From assembly GCA_937910975.1 (NCBI GenBank), contig CALEMZ010000325.1, positions 1-12,206 on the forward strand: a stretch of DNA of 12,206 bases, written 5' to 3'. Below, piece after piece: positions 6,225-12,206 of the stretch; the stretch's first letter is position 1; each line of letters begins with the position of its first letter. Under the pieces are notes generated by a model, which was not told the DNA's origin, made no database searches, and saw nothing but the letters and a program-made list of their open reading frames with translations. The stretch is from an uncultured Pseudorhodobacter sp. Lineage in GTDB: Bacteria; Pseudomonadota; Alphaproteobacteria; Rhodobacterales; Rhodobacteraceae. Both the position numbers and the translations under genes were made by a program.

Positions 6225-6734
6225 TTACGAAACCGGCTGTGCGGCCTTTTGCTCTTCCGCCCGGCGGGCAAGCTCTGCACGGTACAGCGCCAGAAAATCC
6301 ACCGTGTCGATGTTCAGCGGCGGGAAGCCACCATCGCGCGTGACGTCCGAGATGATGCGGCGCACAAAAGGGAACAGCATCCGCGGGCACTCGATAAGCA
6401 AGAAGGGGTGCATCTGCTCTTCCGGCACGCCTTCAACATGGAAAATGCCGCCGTAATCCAGCTCTACGATGAACAGCGTTTCATCGGTGGCCTTGTTTTT
6501 GGAGGTGATGCGAAATTTGGTGATTACTTCATGCTGGTGCTCTGCCGTGCGCTTGCGCGCATCCAGGCTGACCGCGACCTGCGTGTCTGGCTGCACGTCG
6601 TTGCCTTGCAGCCCACGCTGCGCGACAGCGTTTTCAAACGAAAGATCACGTACGAATTGCCCGAGCACCTGCATTTTCACCGGCTCCGCGCTCTGACCAC
6701 CGCTATTCGCTTCGGCCCCATTTGCTTCGGTCAT
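6225..6734 (-). CDS. secB: Protein-export chaperone SecB
   Basis: SecB is the tetrameric cytosolic chaperone that keeps secretory preproteins unfolded and hands them to SecA. The 169-aa product is a normal length. Diagnostic blocks are VLGQFVRDLSFENA (residues 23-36), the central ELDYGGIFHVEG (91-102, including the acidic SecA-contacting strand) and the highly conserved HPFLLIECPRMLFPFVRRI (109-127) followed by SDVTRDGGFPPL and IDTVDFLALY (142-151). The first 18 or so residues are a low-complexity polar tail. The ATG at 6734 has a good GGGAG about 9 nt upstream. It follows fxsA by 55 bp on the same strand. secB sits next to dnaQ in Caulobacter-like genomes, so the context agrees. Confidence 0.97.
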   Translation of the reverse strand: MTEANGAEANSGGQSAEPVKMQVLGQFVRDLSFENAVAQRGLQGNDVQPDTQVAVSLDARKRTAEHQHEVITKFRITSKNKATDETLFIVELDYGGIFHVEGVPEEQMHPFLLIECPRMLFPFVRRIISDVTRDGGFPPLNIDTVDFLALYRAELARRAEEQKAAQPVS

Positions 6735-6789
6735 ATTTCACTCTCCCAAAAAATTATTGCGGATGGTTTAGCAGGACAATGCGGGGGCC

Positions 6790-7278
6790 TCAATGCTCTG
6801 TCCAGCCAGAGGGGCGATTGTTTGTGCCTTCCTTGCGGGTAGCTTCGGTCAGGTCTTCATATTCCGCCTCAATCACGTCATCATCACTATGCCGATGCCC
6901 TGTCGCCCTGCTTGTGGTGAAGCTTGCAGCGGTGATGCGGGAGGCTAGTATAGCAACGATAGCGCGGCGCAGCGGCGGGGCAAGCAGCGCAAAGCCGACG
7001 GCATCGGTGAAAAACCCCGGCGTCAGCAACAAGGCCCCGGCGAAAAGGATCATTGCGCCATGGGCCAACGGCGACAGCGGGTCGCGCATGGTGGACATAG
7101 ATTTGCGCAGCTCCCCCAGAACCTTAAGCCCTTGTTGACGCACCAGAAACGTGCCGATAATCCCGGTCAGTAAAACGATCCCAAGCGTTGGCCATAGCGT
7201 CAACCAACCACCAACCTTGATGAAAAGGCCAATCTCTATCAGCGGAACGGCGACAAACGCCAGCAACACCCACATCAT
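6790..7278 (-). CDS. fxsA: FxsA family inner-membrane protein
   Basis: FxsA is a small cytoplasmic-membrane protein. In E. coli its overproduction relieves F-plasmid exclusion of phage T7, and its normal job is unknown. The 162-aa product has an N-terminal hydrophobic block (residues 2-20), a second (about 27-46), and a third region holding the family signature LLLTPGFFTDAVGFALLAPP (83-102). The basic, acidic tail includes DDDVIEAEYEDL (132-143), resembling the VIEGEY-type motif found at the end of many FxsA proteins. The ATG at 7278 is preceded by AAGGAAA at a suitable distance. A second ATG directly follows and cannot be excluded. It is transcribed divergently from timA and precedes secB, with which it may be co-transcribed. 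Confidence 0.9.
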   Translation of the reverse strand: MMWVLLAFVAVPLIEIGLFIKVGGWLTLWPTLGIVLLTGIIGTFLVRQQGLKVLGELRKSMSTMRDPLSPLAHGAMILFAGALLLTPGFFTDAVGFALLAPPLRRAIVAILASRITAASFTTSRATGHRHSDDDVIEAEYEDLTEATRKEGTNNRPSGWTEH

Positions 7279-7428
7279 TGCGTTTCCTTCCCGGCCTTTC
7301 GGCCAACTCTTTGTATGTGCGCTGGTAGACTTGCGCGCACCCCTGCCCTACATAGGAGGAAAGTGGTGCGACACCAACACCCCAATCCCTATCGTGGGTA
7401 TGTTACCCCCGGCTTTCTGAGGTCTGTT
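7279..7428. promoter_or_regulatory. Divergent fxsA/timA intergenic region
   Basis: This 150-bp spacer must hold promoters for both fxsA and timA. It contains the small perfect hairpin GGCC-TTTC-GGCC (7293-7304) in the fxsA leader, a perfect Shine-Dalgarno AGGAGG at 7354-7359 ahead of in-frame GTG codons, and a six-codon open frame (7400-7420) whose stop touches the timA ribosome site. I could not identify convincing -35/-10 pairs. Confidence 0.4.
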
Positions 7429-8088
7429 ATGAATTCTTCGTTGATCCAACTTCTTGTTCTGGCAGGAATTGCTGTTTTCCTGATCCTAAAGCTGAAATCT
7501 GTGCTTGGGACGCGGGAGGGCTTTGAAAAGCCACCCGAACCACAGCAGGCCGATAAGCCGCGTGACCGCAAAGGTTTTGAGGTTATCGAAGGCGGCCTTG
7601 ATCGTGACATCACCGACCACGCGACCGATGGCTCTGATGCGGCCAAGGCGCTGTTGGCGATGAAGGCCGCAGAGCCGAGCTTTTCGGTCGCGGAGTTTCT
7701 GGGTGGCGCGCGTGGCGCTTATGAGATGATCTTTATGGCCTTTGAGCGGGGGGAGATGGACAAGATCAAGCCGTTCTTGGGAGCAGAAGTATTCGAAAGC
7801 TTTGCCGAAGCTGTGGAGGCTCGTGAATCTCAAGGCCTGACCATTGAGGCGAAATTCATCGGGATCAGCGAAATGTCGCTTCAGGCTGCAGAGTTTGATG
7901 CCACCACTTCCGAGGGTGAAATTTCGGTGCGCTTTGTTGCTGAGCTGAACTCGGTGGTGCGCAACAAGTTGGGCGAAGTGGTTGAGGGCAATATGACGGC
8001 GATCAAGCGGCAGCGCGACGTCTGGACATTCGCGCGGCAGATGGGGGCAAATGACCCCAACTGGCTGCTGGTTGCCACCGGGGACTGA
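7429..8088 (+). CDS. timA: Tim44-like domain protein (TimA type)
   Basis: Alphaproteobacterial relatives of the mitochondrial import motor subunit Tim44 are membrane-associated proteins described as TimA in Caulobacter; their bacterial role is not settled. The 219-aa product has one N-terminal membrane segment (residues 5-23, LIQLLVLAGIAVFLILK), a charged linker (24-75) and a Tim44 domain from about 84 to the end. The C-terminal signature is WTFARQMGANDPNWLLVAT (199-217). The ATG at 7429 has TGAGG 6 nt upstream and begins just before the membrane helix, as is usual. An alternative GTG at 7366 with a stronger AGGAGG would add 21 residues. The stop is shared with the mltA start (TGATG), so mltA translation is probably coupled to it. 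I am sure of the domain, less so of the start. Confidence 0.88.
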   Translation: MNSSLIQLLVLAGIAVFLILKLKSVLGTREGFEKPPEPQQADKPRDRKGFEVIEGGLDRDITDHATDGSDAAKALLAMKAAEPSFSVAEFLGGARGAYEMIFMAFERGEMDKIKPFLGAEVFESFAEAVEARESQGLTIEAKFIGISEMSLQAAEFDATTSEGEISVRFVAELNSVVRNKLGEVVEGNMTAIKRQRDVWTFARQMGANDPNWLLVATGD

Positions 8089-9131
8089 TGCGTGGCGCGG
8101 CCCGCCTTTTTGCGACTTTTGCCGCGCCCGTGTTTGCACTTGGGCTGACGGCGGTGTCATCCATGGCCAAAATGCTGGAGTTTTCGGATCTGGAGGGGTG
8201 GCGTGATGATGATCATCGTGCCGCTCTTTCGACTTTTCTGGATACGTGCTCGCTATTGCAAGACCCGGATTGGGCCCAGATTTGCAAGCTGGCCCCTGAT
8301 GCGATGGCCTCCGATGCCGCTGCCCGCAATTTCTTTGAGTTGCTGTTTCGCCCGGTAGTCGTGGGGGATTCGCCTGCCCTTTTTACCGGATATTATGAGC
8401 CTGAATTACCCGGCTCTGCCATCCGTACCCCACGCTTTGCCTATCCGCTTTATACCCGCCCGCCGGAACTGCAAGATGGGCAGCAATGGCTGGACAGGGG
8501 CGCAATTGAAAGCAGTGGCGCTTTGCGCGGCCGTGGGCTGGAGATTGCTTGGTTGGAGGACCCGGTGGAGGTGTTTTTCCTTCAGGTTCAAGGCTCTGGC
8601 CGTATTCGTCTGCCTGATGGCCGCGTTGTGCGTGTGGGCTATGCGGGCCGTAATGGCCACGCTTACAGCTCGGTCGGTAAAGAAATGGCGCGGCGCGGTA
8701 TATTGGGCGAACACAATGTATCAGCTCAAAGCATTAAGGCTTGGGTGCGCGCCAATCCTGTCTTGGGGGCCGAGATATTGTTGCATAACAAATCTTTCGT
8801 GTTCTTTCGCCGCTTGCCCGATTTGCCGCCTGAAAAAGGACCAATCGGCGCGATGGGGCGCTCAGTGACCGCGCATCGCAGCCTTGCGGTAGACCCGGCC
8901 TATACACCTTTGGGCGCGCCTGTTTGGCTGGAAAAGACCGGGCGCAACCCGATCAGGCGGTTGATGGTGGCGCAAGATACGGGCGGCGCCATCAAAGGCG
9001 CGCAGCGCGCGGACATCTTCTTTGGTACCGGCGAAAAAGCGGGCGAGGATGCGGGTACGATCAAAGACGGTGGCCGCATGGTGATGCTGCTGCCAATTGA
9101 GCGCGCCTTCGCCGTGCTGGAGGGGAAGTGA
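8088..9131 (+). CDS. mltA: Membrane-bound lytic murein transglycosylase A family protein
   Basis: MltA cleaves the MurNAc-GlcNAc bond of peptidoglycan, forming 1,6-anhydro ends, in the periplasm. The 347-aa protein starts with a signal peptide (residues 1-27, hydrophobic core about 8-24, possible cleavage after SSMA). The MltA domain contains LFTGYYEPELPGS (98-110), YPLYTRPPEL and FFLQVQGSGRIRLPDG (163-178), then VGYAGRNGHAYSSVGKEM. The C-terminal 3D domain contains AVDPAYTPLGAPVW and QDTGGAIKGAQRADIFFG (296-313), where Asp297 and Asp309 are the conserved acids and one is the expected catalytic residue. There is no cysteine near the cleavage site, so unlike E. coli MltA this one is not a lipoprotein by sequence. 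It overlaps timA and smr by single bases at TGATG junctions, forming a three-gene operon. Confidence 0.95.
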   Translation: MRGAARLFATFAAPVFALGLTAVSSMAKMLEFSDLEGWRDDDHRAALSTFLDTCSLLQDPDWAQICKLAPDAMASDAAARNFFELLFRPVVVGDSPALFTGYYEPELPGSAIRTPRFAYPLYTRPPELQDGQQWLDRGAIESSGALRGRGLEIAWLEDPVEVFFLQVQGSGRIRLPDGRVVRVGYAGRNGHAYSSVGKEMARRGILGEHNVSAQSIKAWVRANPVLGAEILLHNKSFVFFRRLPDLPPEKGPIGAMGRSVTAHRSLAVDPAYTPLGAPVWLEKTGRNPIRRLMVAQDTGGAIKGAQRADIFFGTGEKAGEDAGTIKDGGRMVMLLPIERAFAVLEGK

Positions 9132-9703
9132 TGGCGCGCCGTCGTTCCTTGCACCCCGAGGAGGAAGATCTGTGGCGGGCCGTTGCGCGCACCGCCAAGC
9201 CGATGCGCGCCCCGATTTTTCTTCGGAAGGCTGAAGAACATCACCCAACCCCGCCAGTTACCTTCGTCAAGGCTCCAGCACCGCCCCGCATCCCTCTGTT
9301 CAGGCTTGGCGAAAAGCCCGCCGCACCGCGCCCGCAAACCGCACCGCCACCGGCTTTGCAGATGGATTCCAAAGCTTTTGGCAAGCTGACGCGCGGCAAG
9401 CTGGCCCCCGAGGCACGGATTGACTTGCACGGGATGACGCTGACTGAGGCGCATCCCGAGCTGATCCGCTTTATCCTCAACGCTCACTCTGCAGGCTTGC
9501 GTTTGGTGCTGGTGATTACCGGCAAGGGCAAGCCGGGTGGGGTTTCCGGTCCGGCTCCGCGCCAAACGGGCGTGTTGCGCCAGCAGGTGCCGCATTGGCT
9601 GCGCCAGCCGCCGCTTGCGCCGGCAATTTTGCAAGTGACCGAGGCGCATCAGCGCCACGGCGGCAGCGGAGCTTTTTACATTTATCTACGCCGCCACCGT
9701 TAA
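9131..9703 (+). CDS. Smr (MutS2 C-terminal-like) domain protein
   Basis: Smr domains are small nucleic-acid-binding and often nicking nuclease folds. The stand-alone bacterial kind has no firmly established role. The 190-aa protein begins MARRRSLHPEEEDLWRAVARTAKP, a start common to alphaproteobacterial members. A proline-rich, low-complexity linker follows (residues 39-76). The Smr domain occupies about 94-188 with the hallmark DLHGMT (98-103), VITGKGK (128-134) and HGGSGAFYIYLRR (176-188). I chose the ATG at 9131, which shares a base with the mltA TGA. A GTG one codon earlier is possible but less likely. The last 18 bp overlap the 3' end of the convergent transporter gene, so no terminator fits between them. 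Confidence 0.92.
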   Translation: MARRRSLHPEEEDLWRAVARTAKPMRAPIFLRKAEEHHPTPPVTFVKAPAPPRIPLFRLGEKPAAPRPQTAPPPALQMDSKAFGKLTRGKLAPEARIDLHGMTLTEAHPELIRFILNAHSAGLRLVLVITGKGKPGGVSGPAPRQTGVLRQQVPHWLRQPPLAPAILQVTEAHQRHGGSGAFYIYLRRHR

Positions 9704-10909
9704 GGCTGCCCGCGCGCTTCGCAGGGGGATCAGCATGACAAGGATGGCAAACACAAAGCTCGCCGCGTAGCCAAGGAGCTGCGCTTCAAACCCGACCCCG
9801 ACATCAATCAGCCAGCCCGAAAGCCCCGGCCCAAGCGCCGAGCCAAGCACCATTACCGACGCCACCGCCGCCTTGATTGCCCCCAGATGCCTTGTGCCAT
9901 AGAATTCGGCCCAAACCGCGTTGAGGATGGTGGATTGCCCGCCGCCCGCCATTCCCATCAAAATGACGCCGGCTGCGGTCCATCCGATGGATGGGGCATA
10001 TGCGTTCAGGCTGAAACCCAGAACCAAGGGTAAAAGGTAAACCGGCAACAGGCGCGCCGCGCCAAACCGGTCTATCGCCCAGCCATAGATAACGGTGAAC
10101 AGCCCAAAACTTAGCGTGCCCAGCGGAAACACGGCCACCAGCGCCAGATGGTCCCAGCCCTTGATTTGCGCGAAATGCACCTGATGAAACCAAAAAGCCG
10201 TGCCAAAAGCCGGAAAAAACATGAGCGCCGGGGTAAGTGACCAAAACAGCGGATGGCGCAGCGCCTCGGCCCTAGTCCAATGGCGCGCGTTCATGCCAAG
10301 GGCGGCTGTATTTTCTGCGGTGCTTTGGGGCGTGCGCTCCAGCCGAAGCAGGCGGTGCAAAATGGGCAGGCAAGCAAAGCAAAAGAGTGCAGCACCAACC
10401 CAAAGCAGATGCCATTCAACATGTTGTTTCAGCCAAACGAAGGTCAGCGGCATCATCGCCTCTGCCGCCATGAAGCCCATGGTGGCCACCGCAAGCGCCC
10501 TGCCCCGTGCGGCCACGAACCACCGCACCATCGCCACCACGGCGACATGGCTTGTCATTCCTTGCCCGGTAAATCGCAGGGCAAAGATTACCAAAGGCAA
10601 GGCGGCGACCCACGGGTTCAGCGCCACGGCAAGGCAGGAAAGCCCCAACAGGGCGACCACCGCCACGCCCAACACCCGCGCCCGAAACCGATCTGCCAAG
10701 CCGCCTGCAAATATCATCGCCAAGGCCGAAAGCCCGGTGCCAACCATATAGATCAGCCCCCATTCGCCATTGGTCAGACCAAAGCCCTCGCGAATTTCAC
10801 CGCCGAAGATAGAAATGAAAAAAGTTTGCCCAAAGCTGGACAGAAATGACAACAACGCGCCCGTCGCAAGGAAGGGCGCATTATTGCGAAGGAAGGCAAG
10901 CGCTGTCAT
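9686..10909 (-). CDS. Major facilitator superfamily transporter
   Basis: This is a 407-aa inner-membrane transporter with about 12 hydrophobic segments. The MFS loop 2-3 motif appears as GGLADRFRAR, and a matching YGWAIDRFGAAR occurs in the second half. The segment RWFVAARGRALAVATMGF resembles the region of monocarboxylate/oxalate-formate type carriers, so an organic-anion substrate is conceivable, but I cannot name it. I start at the ATG at 10909 because AAGGG lies just upstream and the first membrane helix follows soon after. A longer frame to 11011 would add 34 residues, including a glycine/proline-rich stretch translated from a run of eight G, and looks non-coding. It is downstream of hslU on the same strand by 136 bp and converges with smr. 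The family is certain and the function unknown. Confidence 0.9.
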   Translation of the reverse strand: MTALAFLRNNAPFLATGALLSFLSSFGQTFFISIFGGEIREGFGLTNGEWGLIYMVGTGLSALAMIFAGGLADRFRARVLGVAVVALLGLSCLAVALNPWVAALPLVIFALRFTGQGMTSHVAVVAMVRWFVAARGRALAVATMGFMAAEAMMPLTFVWLKQHVEWHLLWVGAALFCFACLPILHRLLRLERTPQSTAENTAALGMNARHWTRAEALRHPLFWSLTPALMFFPAFGTAFWFHQVHFAQIKGWDHLALVAVFPLGTLSFGLFTVIYGWAIDRFGAARLLPVYLLPLVLGFSLNAYAPSIGWTAAGVILMGMAGGGQSTILNAVWAEFYGTRHLGAIKAAVASVMVLGSALGPGLSGWLIDVGVGFEAQLLGYAASFVFAILVMLIPLRSARAALTVAA

Positions 10910-11023
10910 CCGCCCTTCATGGGCGCGAATTTTGATCGGGGAAAGCCCTATTTTGGTGGGCTGGCGCGCCGACAAGGGCGGGGACCTGCCCCCGCACCCC
11001 CCCCAAAGCATTTTTTAAAGACG

Positions 11024-11040
11024 CTGCCGAGCGCGGGCAG
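11024..11040 (-). terminator. Possible hairpin after hslU
   Basis: CTGCC (11024-11028) and GGCAG (11036-11040) can pair around a 7-nt loop, beginning 5 nt beyond the hslU stop. On the minus strand only CGTCTTT and then an A-run follow, so the T-tract is weak. It may be a poor terminator or an RNA-end stabiliser that lets some transcription reach the transporter gene. Confidence 0.3.
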
Positions 11041-11045
11041 TGGGT

Positions 11046-12206
11046 TTATAGCACGTAGCGCGACAGATCGGCAGATCGGGAAAGCTCGCCCAGATGCGCC
11101 TCAACAAAGGCGGCGTTGACCTCGACTGCGTCGCCGTCACGGTCGGGCGCGTTGAAGGACAGGTCTTCGAACACCCGCTCGATCACCGTGTAAAGCCGCC
11201 GCGCGCCGATGTTTTCCACCGATCGGTTTACTTCGGCAGCGATGCGGGCCAGCGCCTTGATGCCGTCTTCGGTAAAGGTGACGGTTACGCCCTCGGTGCC
11301 CATCAGCGCGGAATATTGCAGCGTCAGCGCGTTTTCGGTTTCCGTCAGGATGCGCACGAAATCATCTTCGGTCAGCGCGCGCAATTCCACCCGGATCGGC
11401 AGGCGACCCTGGAGTTCCGGCAAAAGATCTGATGGTTTCGCGGTATGGAAAGCACCGGAGGCGATGAACAGGATATGATCGGTTTTCACCGGCCCATGTT
11501 TGGTGGAAACGGTGGTGCCCTCAATCAGCGGCAACAAATCGCGCTGGACGCCCTCGCGCGAAACATCGGCGCCGCGCGCATCGGCGCGGGCACAAACCTT
11601 GTCAATCTCATCAATGAATACGATGCCGTTTTCTTGCACAGCCTCTAGCGCCGCAAGCTTTACGGTCTCATCATCTAGCAGCTTGTCCGCCTCTTCTGAC
11701 ACCAGCAGATCATGGCTTTCGGCCACGGTCATCTTGCGCTTCTGGGTGCGGCCCATTTTTCCAAACAGATCACCAAGGTTCATCATGCCGCCCATTTGGC
11801 CGCCGCCCTGCCCTGTTGGGTCGAACATGGCAAAGGGGTTGGCGGTATCGGCAATCTCCATCTCGATTATGGTATCGTTCAGCTCCCCCGCTTTCAGCTT
11901 GCGGCGGAACATTTCGCGGGTTTGTTCGCGGGCGTCCTTGCCGGCGATAGCCTCGATCACCCGGTCTTCGGCCGCAATCATTGCGCGGGCCTTCACATCT
12001 TCGCGCATCCGGGCGCGGGTATCGATCATGGCGGCATCCACCAGATCGCGGATGATGCTATCAACATCGCGGCCGACATAGCCCACTTCGGTAAACTTGG
12101 TCGCTTCAATCTTAAGGAACGGCGCTTTCGCCAGCTTTGCCAGACGGCGGCTGATTTCGGTTTTACCAACCCCGGTTGGCCCGATCATCAGGATGTTCTT
12201 GGGATA
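11046..12206 (-). CDS. hslU: ATP-dependent protease ATPase subunit HslU (partial, N-terminus off the right edge)
   Basis: HslU (ClpY) is the AAA+ unfoldase that feeds substrates to the HslV peptidase. The frame is open to the right edge, giving 386 residues; about 50 N-terminal residues are missing. The visible part starts YPKNILMIGPTGVGKTE with the Walker A motif GPTGVGKT, followed by EATKFTEVGYVGRDVDSII with the pore motif GYVG. After the variable intermediate (I) domain come Walker B IVFIDEIDKV, the ASGAFH sensor region and the sensor-II helix GARRLYTVIERVFED. The C-terminus ends DLSRYVL, matching the tail that inserts between HslV subunits. hslV is expected immediately upstream beyond the edge. 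The gene is read towards the origin side, opposite to timA-mltA-smr. Confidence 0.97.
   Translation of the reverse strand, partial: YPKNILMIGPTGVGKTEISRRLAKLAKAPFLKIEATKFTEVGYVGRDVDSIIRDLVDAAMIDTRARMREDVKARAMIAAEDRVIEAIAGKDAREQTREMFRRKLKAGELNDTIIEMEIADTANPFAMFDPTGQGGGQMGGMMNLGDLFGKMGRTQKRKMTVAESHDLLVSEEADKLLDDETVKLAALEAVQENGIVFIDEIDKVCARADARGADVSREGVQRDLLPLIEGTTVSTKHGPVKTDHILFIASGAFHTAKPSDLLPELQGRLPIRVELRALTEDDFVRILTETENALTLQYSALMGTEGVTVTFTEDGIKALARIAAEVNRSVENIGARRLYTVIERVFEDLSFNAPDRDGDAVEVNAAFVEAHLGELSRSADLSRYVL

Noticed and set aside
8900..9658. Long minus-strand frame antisense to mltA and smr
   Set aside because: It crosses two well-supported plus-strand genes and shows no domain.
10910..11011. 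Upstream start for the MFS transporter
   Set aside because: The extension is Gly/Pro-rich, read through a G8 run, and precedes a start that has its own Shine-Dalgarno.
1..12206. CRISPR arrays, insertion sequences, prophage, toxin-antitoxin or defence genes, tRNA/rRNA
   Set aside because: No regular spaced repeats, transposase-like frames, terminal inverted repeats or structural RNA signatures were seen; nearly all the sequence is accounted for by conserved housekeeping genes.

Overview
The window is a compact stretch of ordinary chromosome from an alphaproteobacterium, most likely of the Rhodobacteraceae/Roseobacter group. The evidence is the protein sequences themselves (Rho, HemJ, SecB, DnaQ and HslU all read like roseobacter versions) and the gene order. 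That order, mnmE-rho-hemJ / gap / maf-aroE-coaE-dnaQ / secB-fxsA / timA-mltA-smr, resembles the neighbourhood of the Caulobacter-type replication origin. I see no phage, insertion sequence, CRISPR array, tRNA or rRNA, and no sign of foreign DNA.

Left arm (1-3066, minus strand): hemJ (haem biosynthesis), rho (transcription termination, with its own candidate promoter and a leader of about 90 nt) and mnmE (tRNA wobble-uridine modification; its C-terminus lies beyond the left edge). All are read leftwards.

Centre (3067-3460): the only long gene-free gap, flanked by divergent genes. It holds a cluster of DnaA-box-like 9-mers, a 9-bp inverted repeat of TCATCCACA, three tandem TAG triplets and a 21-bp tract containing only one G/C. 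On the minus strand these read DnaA box, GC-rich spacer, CTACTACTA, AT-rich tract, which is the layout of the bacterial basal origin unwinding system. I propose this gap as the chromosomal oriC. It is the most interesting part of the window. The hemE and PPSR (RP001) genes that flank the Caulobacter and Rickettsia origins are not here.

Right arm (3461-6177, plus strand): maf, aroE, coaE and dnaQ, joined by overlaps of 4, 4 and 8 nt and so almost certainly one translationally coupled operon. They supply nucleotide sanitation, the shikimate pathway, coenzyme A synthesis and replication proofreading. A hairpin separates dnaQ from the convergent fxsA-secB pair (minus strand).

Far right: timA (Tim44-like), mltA (lytic transglycosylase) and smr (Smr-domain protein) form a second plus-strand operon with TGATG junctions. 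It converges on an MFS transporter and hslU (the ATPase of the HslVU protease, cut at its N-terminus by the right edge), both on the minus strand.

Apart from the origin candidate the content is housekeeping. Smaller points of interest are a non-canonical G4 motif in MnmE, an ambiguous timA start, a non-lipoprotein MltA and the rho leader.
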